A stretch of DNA of 64,000 nucleotides from Rhodoflexus caldus (GTDB lineage Bacteria; Bacteroidota; Bacteroidia; Cytophagales; Thermoflexibacteraceae). Positions 19,506-28,643 of the stretch are shown in pieces (the first letter of the stretch is position 1; the number at the start of each line of letters is the position of its first letter). Where the stretch lies: the NCBI RefSeq assembly GCF_021206925.1, contig NZ_JAJPRF010000010.1, positions 1 to 64,000 on the forward strand, given 5' to 3'. The notes beneath the pieces are model-generated. The model was not told the origin of the DNA and did not search any database. It worked only from the letters and a program-made list of their open reading frames with translations. The translations under genes were made by a program, and so were the position numbers.

Positions 19506-22322
19506 ATGCCGAAAAATCAAGACATCAAATCCGTGCTCATTATCGGTAGTGGGCCTATTGTCATCGGACAGGCTTGCGAATTTGACTACTCCGGTTCGCA
19601 GGCAGCACGCTCGCTGCGTGAAGAGGGAATCGAGGTTACGCTGATTAACTCTAACCCGGCGACCATCATGACCGACCCGGTTACAGCCGACAATGTGTAT
19701 TTGATGCCCTTAGAAAAAAAATCCATTGTCAAAATTCTTGAAAAGCACAAAATTGATGCAGTATTGCCCACAATGGGCGGACAAACTGCCCTCAATTTGG
19801 CTATTGAATGCGATAAGGCAGGTATCTGGAAAAAATACGGCGTGAAAATTATTGGCGTAGATATCAACGCCATCAACACTACCGAAGACCGCGAACTGTT
19901 CCGTAAAAAAATGCTGGAACTCAATGTGAATGTCTGCAAAGGCCGAACCGCAAAGTCGTTTTTGGAGGGCAAGGAAATTGCACAGGAAATCGGCTTTCCG
20001 CTGGTAATTCGTCCGTCTTTTACATTAGGCGGCTCGGGTGGTGGTTTTGTAAACAGCCCCGAAGAATTTGACAAAGCCCTGCAACACGGTTTGCAAACTT
20101 CGCCTGTTCATGAGGTGCTGGTAGAGCAAAGTATTCTTGGCTGGCGCGAGTATGAGTTAGAACTTCTCCGCGATAACAACCAGAACATCATCATCATCTG
20201 TTCTATCGAGAACTTTGACCCAATGGGCATACACACGGGCGACTCCATCACCGTTGCCCCTGCCATGACGCTGCCCGATACGGTCTATCAGCAAATGCGC
20301 GACTTGGCCATCAAAATGATGAACGGCATCGGTCAGTTTGCCGGAGGCTGTAACGTGCAGTTTGCCGTGAACCCTGTGGACGATACCATTGTAGCCATTG
20401 AAATTAACCCGCGTGTGAGCCGCTCCTCTGCGCTGGCTTCCAAAGCAACAGGCTACCCGATTGCCAAAATTGCCGCCAAGCTCGCCATCGGCTACAATTT
20501 GGATGAGCTCATCAACCCGATTACCAAGACCACCTCTGCATACTTTGAACCTGCGCTGGACTACGTCATCGTAAAAATCCCGCGCTGGAACTTTGATAAA
20601 TTCCGTGGCGCCAACACCGAGCTTGGCCTGCAAATGAAGTCCGTAGGCGAGGCCATGGGCATCGGCAGAAACTTTCAGGAAGCACTGCAAAAAGCCTGTC
20701 AGTCGTTGGAAATCCGCCGCAATGGCTTAGGTGCCGACGGAAAGGAACTCACCGACCAAGAGGCTATTCTGAAAAGCCTCGAGCATCCGAGCTGGAATCG
20801 CTTGTTCCATATCTACGATGCCTTTAAAATGGGTATCGCCTTCAAAACCATTCAAAAGCTGACCAAAATTGACCGCTGGTTCCTGAGTCAAATTGAAGAG
20901 TTGGTACTGCTGGAAAAAGAAATACAGAAATATACGCTGGAAACCTTGCCGCGCCACCTTTTGCTTTCAGCTAAACAAAAAGGCTACTCCGACCGCCAGT
21001 TGGGGCATATTTTGAGATGTTTGGAAAGCGAAGTGCGGGCGCATCGCAAAGCGCTGAATATCAATCGCGTATATAAGTGCGTAGATACTTGTGCCGCTGA
21101 ATTTGAGGCCAAAACGCCGTATTATTACAGCACTTTTGAAGAGGGCGAAAACGAATCGGTTGCTTCCGACCGCAAGAAAATCATCGTGCTGGGTTCAGGG
21201 CCTAACCGCATCGGGCAGGGTATTGAGTTTGACTACTCTTGCGTGCACGGCGTGTTGGCTGCCCGCGAGGAAGGCTACGAAACCATCATGATGAACTGTA
21301 ACCCCGAAACGGTTTCCACAGACCCCGATATTTCCGACAAACTCTATTTTGAGCCGGTTTTCTGGGAGCATCTGATTGACCTGATTGAGCACGAAAAACC
21401 CGAAGGCGTAATTGTGCAGTTGGGTGGTCAAACTGCGCTTAAATTAGCCGAAAAACTGCACCGCTACGGCATCAAAATCATCGGAACGGACTTTGAAAGC
21501 CTCGATTTGGCCGAAGACCGCGGCAAGTTTTCCGATTTGCTGAAAGCACACAAAATTCCTTACCCTGCCTACGGCGTAATTGAAGATGCCGACCAAGCCT
21601 CCGACCTTGCCAAGGAGTTAGGCTATCCGCTGTTGGTGCGCCCCAGCTACGTATTGGGCGGGCAGAGCATGAAAATTGTTATCAACGACCAAGAGTTAGA
21701 GCAACACGTAGTTAATATTTTGAACCAAGACCCCGACAATCGCGTACTGCTCGACCACTTCTTAGACGGCGCCATTGAAGCCGAAGCCGATGCCATTTGC
21801 GACGGCGAAGATGTGTACATCATTGGCATCATGGAGCACATTGAGCCTGCGGGCATCCACTCGGGCGATTCCAACGCCGTGCTGCCGCCGTTCAACCTCG
21901 GCGACTTGGTGATGAAGCAAATCCGCGACCATACGCGCACCATTGCGTTGGCACTGAAAACCGTCGGACTGATTAATATTCAGTTTGCCATTAAAAATGA
22001 CATTGTGTATGTGATTGAGGCCAACCCGCGTGCCAGCCGCACCGTGCCGTTCATCTGCAAAGCCTACCGCGAGCCTTACGTGAACTATGCAACCAAGGTG
22101 ATGCTGGGAACGAAAAAAATCAAAGATTTTACGTTCAATCCGCACCGCGAAGGTTATGCGATCAAAATTCCGGTATTCTCATTCAATAAGTTCCCGGGTG
22201 TAAACAAGGAGTTAGGCCCTGAAATGAAGTCCACGGGAGAGGCCATTTACTTCATTGAGGATTTGGACGACGATAAATTCCTACAACTCTACGCCGAGCG
22301 AAATTTATATTTGAGCCGATAG
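19506..22322 (+). CDS. carB: Carbamoyl-phosphate synthase large subunit (short form)
   Basis: A 938-residue ATP-grasp enzyme that makes carbamoyl phosphate from bicarbonate, ammonia and two ATP, for pyrimidine and arginine synthesis. Both halves of the internal duplication are present: IGSGPIVIGQ at the N-terminus and LGSGPNRIGQG at about residue 563, each with its ATP-grasp EINPR or EANPR block. The E. coli enzyme is about 1073 residues; this one stops soon after GPEMKSTGEAI. It therefore lacks the C-terminal MGS-like domain that binds UMP and ornithine. The reading frame is otherwise intact, so this looks like a natural short form rather than a broken gene. No carA is adjacent. Confidence 0.95.
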   Translation: MPKNQDIKSVLIIGSGPIVIGQACEFDYSGSQAARSLREEGIEVTLINSNPATIMTDPVTADNVYLMPLEKKSIVKILEKHKIDAVLPTMGGQTALNLAIECDKAGIWKKYGVKIIGVDINAINTTEDRELFRKKMLELNVNVCKGRTAKSFLEGKEIAQEIGFPLVIRPSFTLGGSGGGFVNSPEEFDKALQHGLQTSPVHEVLVEQSILGWREYELELLRDNNQNIIIICSIENFDPMGIHTGDSITVAPAMTLPDTVYQQMRDLAIKMMNGIGQFAGGCNVQFAVNPVDDTIVAIEINPRVSRSSALASKATGYPIAKIAAKLAIGYNLDELINPITKTTSAYFEPALDYVIVKIPRWNFDKFRGANTELGLQMKSVGEAMGIGRNFQEALQKACQSLEIRRNGLGADGKELTDQEAILKSLEHPSWNRLFHIYDAFKMGIAFKTIQKLTKIDRWFLSQIEELVLLEKEIQKYTLETLPRHLLLSAKQKGYSDRQLGHILRCLESEVRAHRKALNINRVYKCVDTCAAEFEAKTPYYYSTFEEGENESVASDRKKIIVLGSGPNRIGQGIEFDYSCVHGVLAAREEGYETIMMNCNPETVSTDPDISDKLYFEPVFWEHLIDLIEHEKPEGVIVQLGGQTALKLAEKLHRYGIKIIGTDFESLDLAEDRGKFSDLLKAHKIPYPAYGVIEDADQASDLAKELGYPLLVRPSYVLGGQSMKIVINDQELEQHVVNILNQDPDNRVLLDHFLDGAIEAEADAICDGEDVYIIGIMEHIEPAGIHSGDSNAVLPPFNLGDLVMKQIRDHTRTIALALKTVGLINIQFAIKNDIVYVIEANPRASRTVPFICKAYREPYVNYATKVMLGTKKIKDFTFNPHREGYAIKIPVFSFNKFPGVNKELGPEMKSTGEAIYFIEDLDDDKFLQLYAERNLYLSR

Positions 22323-22342
22323 GTAATAAGTACATTACATAA

Positions 22343-22404
22343 GCACACGGATCAGGGCGGATTTCGCCGATAAACAAGGATTGAAATTCAAAAAATCCGT
22401 GTGC
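22343..22404. repeat. Palindromic intergenic repeat between carB and the R-M pair
   Basis: GCACACGGAT (22343-22352) is repeated in inverted form as ATCCGTGTGC (22395-22404), with a smaller inner hairpin GGCGG/CGCC. It lacks a T tract, so it is not a standard terminator. A decayed copy of the same element lies at 141-196. Confidence 0.6.
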
Positions 22405-22496
22405 CTAAAAGAATTGTTCAAGTGCTATACCTGCTTAAATCCAAAATTCAAAAAATGGATTAATTTTACACTTAAAGTGAGGATATCAACTAAAAA

Positions 22497-23324
22497 ATGG
22501 TAGAGATAAGAACTGAAATACTCTTGGGCGACTGTAAAGACGTGCTAAAACAAATTCCCGATAACAGCATAGACCTTATTTTTACTTCTCCGCCTTATGC
22601 CGACCAACGCAAAAATACTTACGGTGGGATTACTCCTAATGAGTATGTTGATTGGTTTTTGCCGATTGCCCAAGAACTTTTGCGCGTGCTGAAACCGACA
22701 GGAACTTTTATTTTGAACATCAAAGAAAAAGTAGTGGAAGGTGAAAGAAGTACCTACGTAATGGAATTAATTTTGGCACTTCGTAAACAAGGTTGGTTTT
22801 GGACAGAAGAATTTATTTGGCACAAAAAAAATTCATATCCTGGTAAATGGTCAAACCGTTTTCGGGATAGTTGGGAAAGGCTTTTGCAGTTCAATAAGGA
22901 CAAAAAATTTAATATGTACCAAGACGCAGTAAAAGTACCGATTGGTGATTGGGCAAAAGGTCGTTTGAAAAATCTAAGCGAAACTGATAAAATTCGCGAT
23001 AATGCGAAAAATGGCAGTGGTTTTGGTAAAAATATTTCTAATTGGGTAGGCAAGGAAACTGTTTATCCAACCAATGTACTGTATTTTGCGACAGAGTGCC
23101 AAAATAAGAATCACCCTGCGGCATTTCCTGAAAATTTGCCCGAATGGTTTATTAAACTTTTCACGAAAGAAGGTGATATGGTGCTTGACCCTTTCGCGGG
23201 TTCAGGAACTACGCTAACGGTTGCACAAAGAATGAAACGCAACTCAATAGGTATAGAAATTTTGCCTGAATATCACGAAATGATGTTGAAAGAAATTGAA
23301 ACCGTTAAACACTTCTTGTTCTGA
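22497..23324 (+). CDS. Type II DNA methyltransferase, beta class (probably N4-cytosine or N6-adenine)
   Basis: A 275-residue DNA methyltransferase. The catalytic motif TSPPY lies at residues 30-34 and the AdoMet-binding DPFAGSGTT at 231-239. This order (IV before I) defines the beta class. The SPPY form is most common among N4-cytosine enzymes, although N6-adenine cannot be excluded. It presumably protects the site cut by the nuclease encoded next. Its stop codon overlaps the nuclease ATG by one base (TGATG), so the two are translationally coupled, methylase first. The pair is clearly more AT-rich than carB before it and the HAD gene after it, which suggests acquisition by transfer. Recognition site unknown. 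Confidence 0.92.
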   Translation: MVEIRTEILLGDCKDVLKQIPDNSIDLIFTSPPYADQRKNTYGGITPNEYVDWFLPIAQELLRVLKPTGTFILNIKEKVVEGERSTYVMELILALRKQGWFWTEEFIWHKKNSYPGKWSNRFRDSWERLLQFNKDKKFNMYQDAVKVPIGDWAKGRLKNLSETDKIRDNAKNGSGFGKNISNWVGKETVYPTNVLYFATECQNKNHPAAFPENLPEWFIKLFTKEGDMVLDPFAGSGTTLTVAQRMKRNSIGIEILPEYHEMMLKEIETVKHFLF

Positions 23325-24103
23325 TGCCAACTTTAAATCTAAAAGACGTTACTGAATATGTTGAACAAAATATAGGAACTTTTCACGCCAAACGATTAGA
23401 AAAACTTAAAAAGTTGAATTTCAGGGAAGTTTTGAAACGCAAAAACCCCTATTTGTTTAAGGCTAAAAACATCTTGACTGCACAAGATTTAGTCAAAAAT
23501 TTACTTGATGCTTACCTACAATCGCAAGAAGAAACTCTATTTGGCGACTTTTTGGAAGGTGTGGCTATTTTCGTTTGCCAAAAAGTATTTGGCGGTGTGA
23601 AATCACGAGTTTTGGAAGGCATTGATTTAGAGTTTCCTAAAAACGGAAATTACTATATCATTGAAATCAAGTCGGGTCCGAATTGGGGCAATAGTAGCCA
23701 AATCAAAAAGATGAAGGACAACTTTAAAAATGCTGAAAAGGCTTTGCTAAAACAGAACAAAAACTTGAAAGTTGTTGCCATAAACGGTTGTTGTTACGGT
23801 ATTGAAAATCAAGCTAACAAAGACGGTTATCAGAAAATTTGCGGACAAGAATTTTGGCAACTCATTTCAGACAGCGACACACTTTATACAGACATTATTG
23901 AGCCACTTGGACATCAAGCCAAAGAGAAAAACGAAGAATTTTTGAAGGCTTACGCCAAAGTTGTCAATCAATTTACTTTGAAATTTGCTCAAGATTTTTG
24001 TGATGAAGGCGTGATAAATTGGCAAAAAATTGTGGAGTTCAACTCAAAAAGAAAACCGAAAGTAGCGAAAACGACGAAGCCACAAGCAAAGAAAAACAAG
24101 TAA
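23324..24103 (+). CDS. Type II restriction endonuclease (PD-(D/E)xK; PmeII-like)
   Basis: A 259-residue protein directly coupled to the methyltransferase. A PD-(D/E)xK nuclease core is visible: D101 in GIDLEF, then E114-I-K116 in IIEIKSG. The N-terminal KRKNPYLFKAKN block and the SGPNWGNSSQ segment after the active site resemble, from memory, the restriction enzyme family named after PmeII. That name should be checked by search. The lysine-rich C-terminus may contact DNA. Position, coupling and catalytic motif together make a restriction role likely. The cut site cannot be predicted from sequence. Confidence 0.85.
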   Translation: MPTLNLKDVTEYVEQNIGTFHAKRLEKLKKLNFREVLKRKNPYLFKAKNILTAQDLVKNLLDAYLQSQEETLFGDFLEGVAIFVCQKVFGGVKSRVLEGIDLEFPKNGNYYIIEIKSGPNWGNSSQIKKMKDNFKNAEKALLKQNKNLKVVAINGCCYGIENQANKDGYQKICGQEFWQLISDSDTLYTDIIEPLGHQAKEKNEEFLKAYAKVVNQFTLKFAQDFCDEGVINWQKIVEFNSKRKPKVAKTTKPQAKKNK

Positions 24104-24138
24104 AAAGAAGTAATAATGCCTCTTTATTAATGTACTAA

Positions 24139-24675
24139 ATGTTCCACCCAACCCAAAGTGCCCTTTTTCTCGACCGCGACGGTGTCATCAACCGCCGCAT
24201 TGTGGGCGATTATGTCAAAAAGATTGACGAATTTGTCTTGTTGCCCGATGTGGCAGAGGTGCTTGCGCGGTTGCGTCCCTTGTTTGCCCGCATCATAGTT
24301 GTTACCAATCAGCAAGGGATTGGCAAAGGGCTGATGACCGAAGCGGATTTGGCAGCCATACATGCCCTGATGTTGCAACAACTGCCGATGATAGACCGTG
24401 TTTATCATTGCCCGGCATTGGCTGCCGACAATCACCCCGACCGCAAACCTGCCATAGGAATGGCACTGCGCGCTGCACGCGATTTCCCCGAAATCTCTCT
24501 GGCCGATTCGTTGATGATAGGAGATACCGAAGGCGATATTCGTTTCGGTAAAAATGCGGGTATGCGCACCCTGTTGTTTGGCAACGAAAAACTGCCCACC
24601 GATTTACGACCCGATTTCTTCGCTGCCGACTGGCAACAAGTGGCTGCGCTGTTTGCAAATGCTCTGAAAAAATAG
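24139..24675 (+). CDS. HAD-family phosphatase (GmhB/histidinol-phosphatase type)
   Basis: A 178-residue HAD hydrolase. Motif I is FLDRDGVIN with nucleophile D12 and acid/base D14. Motif II is VVTNQQGIG, the lysine lies in RKPAIGM, and motif IV is MIGDTEGD. The layout fits D,D-heptose 1,7-bisphosphate phosphatase (GmhB), which acts in the ADP-heptose route to lipopolysaccharide, or a histidinol-phosphatase-like enzyme. The usual GmhB zinc loop is reduced to CP and one H, so the substrate is uncertain. It lies 14 bases before the SpoIIM-like gene and probably heads that operon. Confidence 0.85.
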   Translation: MFHPTQSALFLDRDGVINRRIVGDYVKKIDEFVLLPDVAEVLARLRPLFARIIVVTNQQGIGKGLMTEADLAAIHALMLQQLPMIDRVYHCPALAADNHPDRKPAIGMALRAARDFPEISLADSLMIGDTEGDIRFGKNAGMRTLLFGNEKLPTDLRPDFFAADWQQVAALFANALKK

Positions 24676-24689
24676 CATTTTACGCCATT

Positions 24690-25700
24690 ATGTTGCGTGA
24701 AGCCGTTTTTATTCAGCGAAATACCGCCCGATGGCAAAAATTTGAGCAAGAGTTGGATGCACAGTTAGGTGCGGAAAAAGCCGCGGCTAATCCTGACGCA
24801 CTTGCCGAAATGTTCATCCAACTGACCGACGATTTGGCGTATGCCCGCACGTTCTATCCCGAAAGCCGCACGACTGCCTATCTGAACCAAATGGCCGGTC
24901 GGGCGCACCGCCTGTTGTATCGCAACAAGCGCGAAGATGCAGGCAGAATTATCCGATTTTGGAAAACCGAGTTGCCGCTGTTGTTTCAGAGTGTCCACAA
25001 GCAATTGTTGTTGGCTGCCGTTTTTTTTGGACTTGCCGTCGGTATCGGTGTTATTTCATCGGCACATGATGAAAATTTTTGCCGACTGATTTTGGGCGAT
25101 GCCTACGTAAACATGACGCTGAACAACATCCAAAAGAATGACCCGATGGCTGTTTACAAAAGCATGGGGCGGGCTGATATGTTGATGGCGATAACTTTCA
25201 ACAATGTGCGGGTATCGTTCTACGCATTTGCGGGCGGGCTGATGACCCCTGTCATGACCCTTTGGGTATTGTTGCAAAACGGCATCATGTTGGGTGCTTT
25301 CCAATACTTTTTTTACGAAAGGGGGCTTTTTTTGACCTCTTTTTTAACAATTTGGATACACGGAACGCTTGAAATATCGGCAATCATTATTGCAGGAACG
25401 GCCGGTATTGTGATGGGGAGCAGTTTTCTGTTTCCCGGCACCTATCCGCGCCGCGAGGCTTTTAAAATAGGGGCAAAAAAAGGCTTGAAAATTATTGTGG
25501 GGCTGGTACCCGTTTTTATTGCGGCAGGCTTTCTGGAAAGCTACATCACCCGCTTAACCGAAATGCCGGATTGGTTCAAAGTAGCAATTATTTTGGCTTC
25601 TGCTGCATTTATTGCATGGTATTTTGTGATTTATCCCATGCAATTAGTTAAAAAATTTGGCTACAACAGCGAAGAAGAATATCAGGAAAGCAATATATGA
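24690..25700 (+). CDS. SpoIIM-like integral membrane protein
   Basis: A 336-residue membrane protein. About 100 charged cytoplasmic residues are followed by roughly six hydrophobic segments: around residue 110, then 170-205, 215-250, 260-285 and near the C-terminus. The sequence resembles stage II sporulation protein M (DUF95) homologues found in non-sporulating bacteria. In Bacteroidota these genes commonly sit with DUF4129, DUF4350, MoxR and DUF58 genes in envelope-related operons of unsettled function. The stop overlaps the next start by 4 bases (ATGA), which supports coupled translation. It is not evidence for sporulation. Confidence 0.85.
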   Translation: MLREAVFIQRNTARWQKFEQELDAQLGAEKAAANPDALAEMFIQLTDDLAYARTFYPESRTTAYLNQMAGRAHRLLYRNKREDAGRIIRFWKTELPLLFQSVHKQLLLAAVFFGLAVGIGVISSAHDENFCRLILGDAYVNMTLNNIQKNDPMAVYKSMGRADMLMAITFNNVRVSFYAFAGGLMTPVMTLWVLLQNGIMLGAFQYFFYERGLFLTSFLTIWIHGTLEISAIIIAGTAGIVMGSSFLFPGTYPRREAFKIGAKKGLKIIVGLVPVFIAAGFLESYITRLTEMPDWFKVAIILASAAFIAWYFVIYPMQLVKKFGYNSEEEYQESNI

Positions 25701-26593
25701 CCTACCCGACCGATAAAATAGAATTTCAGGCAGAGCGCGACTTCGGAAGCCGCCTCAATGTTGCCTTTGACTTTATCCGCCGCAACTTTGTGCCGCTGAT
25801 AACCGCCATGTTAGTTATTTTAATGCCCTTGCTGGCTCTTGGCGGTGCACTTGGGCTGATTTTTTACCGCTACCTGCAAGCCAATGATATTTCCGCTGAT
25901 TCCGGCGAAAGCATGGGGATGGTCATTGTAGGGCTGAGTGTTTTTGTTTTTTATCTGCTGGTGATAAGTTTTTTACCTGCAACGGTTGTTTATTCTTACA
26001 TAAAACTCTATCGTGAACGACCTGAGTCGGTATTTACGGTAGAGCAAGTGCTGGGCGAACTGAAAAAGTACTGGTTGAGGCTACTGGGGGCTATGATACT
26101 AATCTATATCATACTGATACCCGCCTTTATATTGTTCGTTATTCCCGGCGTTTACCTTGCCGTACCGATGGCTTTTATTCCTTATATCATAATAGCGGAG
26201 GATTTGTCATTCTTTGATGCGATGTCCCGCGCCTTCAAAATGGTGCGCGACAACTGGTGGGAAACCTTCGGGATTATTATTGTGGCTGCCATCATCGGTT
26301 CGTTGTTCAGCTATGTGTTCCAACTGCCGTTTACGATTCTTGTGGGTGCATCGCCGTTTATTACCGACTCCGGCGATTTTACGGCACTGGGTTTTTGGGG
26401 GATTTTATCGGCCGTGATTTACATGGTAGGCAACTTTATCGTACAGGCCATTCCATTAACCATTTACGCCGTTCATTATCACCATTTAGTGGAGATAAAA
26501 GAGGGTACGGGTATGATGGGACGCATCGCCAATTTGGGCAACGCCACAGCTCGGCAGCGCACAGCCGACATTGACGACGAGGAAACTTTCTGA
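25697..26593 (+). CDS. Polytopic membrane protein in the SpoIIM/DUF4129 operon
   Basis: A 298-residue protein with about six hydrophobic segments: near residues 30-55, 72-100, 130-165, 185-215 and 230-260. It has an amphipathic FDAMSRAFKMVRDNWWETFG stretch of the type seen in glycerophosphodiester-phosphodiesterase-like membrane domains and in YciC/DUF975-like proteins. No catalytic motif is evident. It starts inside the SpoIIM-like gene (4-base overlap) and ends overlapping the DUF4129 gene by one base, so it must act with them. The function is unknown. Confidence 0.8.
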   Translation: MTYPTDKIEFQAERDFGSRLNVAFDFIRRNFVPLITAMLVILMPLLALGGALGLIFYRYLQANDISADSGESMGMVIVGLSVFVFYLLVISFLPATVVYSYIKLYRERPESVFTVEQVLGELKKYWLRLLGAMILIYIILIPAFILFVIPGVYLAVPMAFIPYIIIAEDLSFFDAMSRAFKMVRDNWWETFGIIIVAAIIGSLFSYVFQLPFTILVGASPFITDSGDFTALGFWGILSAVIYMVGNFIVQAIPLTIYAVHYHHLVEIKEGTGMMGRIANLGNATARQRTADIDDEETF

Positions 26594-27405
26594 TGAATCG
26601 CTATTGGTTTTATAGGCTGATAATCAGCGGAATATTACTTACAATTTCCGCTGCGGGCAGTTATGCGCAAAAAGAGGATGATGACATTTGGAAACAATTG
26701 CCTGCTTCTCAATCCGCTTATTCTTCCGATAAAGTCAGTGCTCCGATTGACCCGAAAAAGCAGGACAACAGCAAAATAGAGGTGCTGAAATTTGACACTG
26801 CCGCCATCAATGACTATCTGGCCGACAGCGAATTTCTTTATGACAGGCCTCAAATTACCTCCGAAAGCATATTGTACCGTTTCAGGCGATGGCTGCGCAA
26901 TTGGCTCAGAGACTTGCTCGGCGACAGTGATGGGGAGTCATGGACAGATAATCTGTTTTATGCGCTGGCGGTCATCATTATTGCCTTTGTCATAGCGCGC
27001 CTGATGGGGCTGCAACCCCAATTGTTCATACGCAAAAAAGGACAAGTGCCTCAGGAGTTTATTATCGGCGATGAAAATATCCATGCGATTGAGTTTGAAA
27101 AGGCCATTGCAAAAGCCGAAGCCAAGGGAGATTTCCGCTATGCCGTTCGCTTGCACTACCTCCAATTGCTTAAAGCACTGGCCGACAGTGGTATGATTCG
27201 CTGGGAGCCGCAAAAAACCAATATGCAATATGTGGCCGAGGTGTCGCAAACCCCTTTTAAAGACGATTTTGCGGCACTTACCCGTTCCTTTGCCTATACT
27301 TGGTACGGCCACTTTGAGGTAACGCCGACGGTTTACGGTACATTTAAGGAAAAACAACAGGCCATGCTTGCCGGTGTAGCTAAACAACAAACGGTTAAAG
27401 TATGA
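26593..27405 (+). CDS. DUF4129 domain protein
   Basis: A 270-residue protein. It has a signal-like N-terminus (residues 6-25), a periplasmic segment of about 90 residues, one transmembrane helix (about 118-138) and a C-terminal cytoplasmic DUF4129-type domain. That domain carries the helix GDFRYAVRLHYLQLLKAL and the later FAYTWYGHFEV motif. DUF4129 proteins occur with MoxR ATPases, transglutaminase-like or DUF58 proteins, and their molecular role is not settled. It overlaps its neighbours by 1 base upstream and 4 bases downstream, so it is translated as part of the operon. Confidence 0.88.
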   Translation: MNRYWFYRLIISGILLTISAAGSYAQKEDDDIWKQLPASQSAYSSDKVSAPIDPKKQDNSKIEVLKFDTAAINDYLADSEFLYDRPQITSESILYRFRRWLRNWLRDLLGDSDGESWTDNLFYALAVIIIAFVIARLMGLQPQLFIRKKGQVPQEFIIGDENIHAIEFEKAIAKAEAKGDFRYAVRLHYLQLLKALADSGMIRWEPQKTNMQYVAEVSQTPFKDDFAALTRSFAYTWYGHFEVTPTVYGTFKEKQQAMLAGVAKQQTVKV

Positions 27406-28643
27406 AAGGAAATACCCGATATATCGTCATTGTGCTCGGAAGTTTCGCTTTGTTGCTGCTGATAGAGTATCTGACACCCAAGCCGATTAATTGGAGTCAG
27501 ACCTATCGGCGGGAAGATAAAATTCCTTACGGCAATTACATACTTTATAGAGAACTGCCCCGCCTTTTACAACAGCCTGTGGTTGAAAATACGCAGACCT
27601 TCTATGAACGCCAATTAGTAAACGACACGGCTGCCGCCAATTACCTGCTCATACAAGACGACCTGAATATGGATTCGCTGGACGTACAGGCATTGCTGAA
27701 ATTGGTCAATGCGGGGAGTGATGTTTTCATCGCCGCCCGCTATGTAGATGCCAAACTCCGCGACAGTCTGCAATTGGAGCTGTACGACAACTATTCCTTA
27801 GACAGGGAACCCTTACTCAAAGAACTGACCGATTCCGTAGGGCTGTTTATGGTAAATCCGCAACTGAAATCCCCGACTCCCTATTTTTTGAAAAAAGGAA
27901 GTGCGCCTTATCATTTTGCAAGCGCAAAATCCGCTACCATTTTGGGGCTGAATACCTACCGCGCACCGGTATTTATTAAAGTGCCTTACGGCAAGGGAAA
28001 TTTTTGGCTGCACAGCGTACCGCTGATGTTTACCAACTACTACATGTTGTATGAACAGCATCGGGACTACATTGCCGCGGCGTTTTCCTATTTGCCCAAG
28101 CGAAAAACGTTTTGGGATGAGCACTACAAATCGGGGCAAATTGAGAGTCGCTCTCCGGTGCGTTTTTTATTAAGTCAGCCGCCTTTGGCATGGGCATGGC
28201 GACTGCTGCTGTTTACTTTGTTTGTTTTTGCCGTTTTTGGCATTAAGCGCCGTCAAAAGGCTATTCCTATCATTCGTTCGCCCGCCAATACATCGCTGGA
28301 ATTTGTCAAGGCCGTGGGGCGGCTGTATTTCCTCAATCCCAATCACAAGGCAATGGCCAAGCGCAAAATCCGTTTCTTTATGGAACAATTGCGCAACAGA
28401 TACGGCATCACAACGGCAGGTCATTTTCCGTTGCCGCCCAAGCGTGCTACATTTGACGACAACTGGCTGAACTACATATCACGCAAGGCAGGAGTAGAGG
28501 AAACTGCGGTGCGCCAATTATTTCAGCAAATTGCATGGATAGAATCCACACAATTGGAAGAAATTGCCGACAGCGACTTGCTGCAACTCAGCCGACTAAT
28601 GGAAGATTTTTACAAACACTCGGCGCAATCCGTTAAAGCGTAG
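27402..28643 (+). CDS. DUF4350 domain protein
   Basis: A 413-residue membrane-anchored protein. A hydrophobic helix lies at residues 8-24, then a domain opening IPYGNYILYREL that resembles DUF4350, a relative of glutamine-amidotransferase-like folds. A second transmembrane helix lies at about 265-285 and a charged cytoplasmic tail follows. It is the last gene of the HAD-SpoIIM-membrane-DUF4129-DUF4350 operon. Its 3' end overlaps the convergent SGNH hydrolase gene by 11 bases. A MoxR ATPase, the usual partner, is not seen in the window. Confidence 0.85.
   Translation: MKGNTRYIVIVLGSFALLLLIEYLTPKPINWSQTYRREDKIPYGNYILYRELPRLLQQPVVENTQTFYERQLVNDTAAANYLLIQDDLNMDSLDVQALLKLVNAGSDVFIAARYVDAKLRDSLQLELYDNYSLDREPLLKELTDSVGLFMVNPQLKSPTPYFLKKGSAPYHFASAKSATILGLNTYRAPVFIKVPYGKGNFWLHSVPLMFTNYYMLYEQHRDYIAAAFSYLPKRKTFWDEHYKSGQIESRSPVRFLLSQPPLAWAWRLLLFTLFVFAVFGIKRRQKAIPIIRSPANTSLEFVKAVGRLYFLNPNHKAMAKRKIRFFMEQLRNRYGITTAGHFPLPPKRATFDDNWLNYISRKAGVEETAVRQLFQQIAWIESTQLEEIADSDLLQLSRLMEDFYKHSAQSVKA

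Noticed and set aside
19506-22322. carB as a truncated pseudogene
   Set aside because: Both ATP-grasp halves are intact and the end is clean; the short form looks natural for this lineage.
22343-22404. Palindrome after carB as an intrinsic terminator
   Set aside because: The arms are 42 bases apart and there is no T tract; the related copy at 141-196 favours a dispersed repeat.
24690-25700. SpoIIM-like gene as evidence of sporulation
   Set aside because: SpoIIM/DUF95 homologues are widespread in non-sporulating Bacteroidota, and no other sporulation genes are seen.
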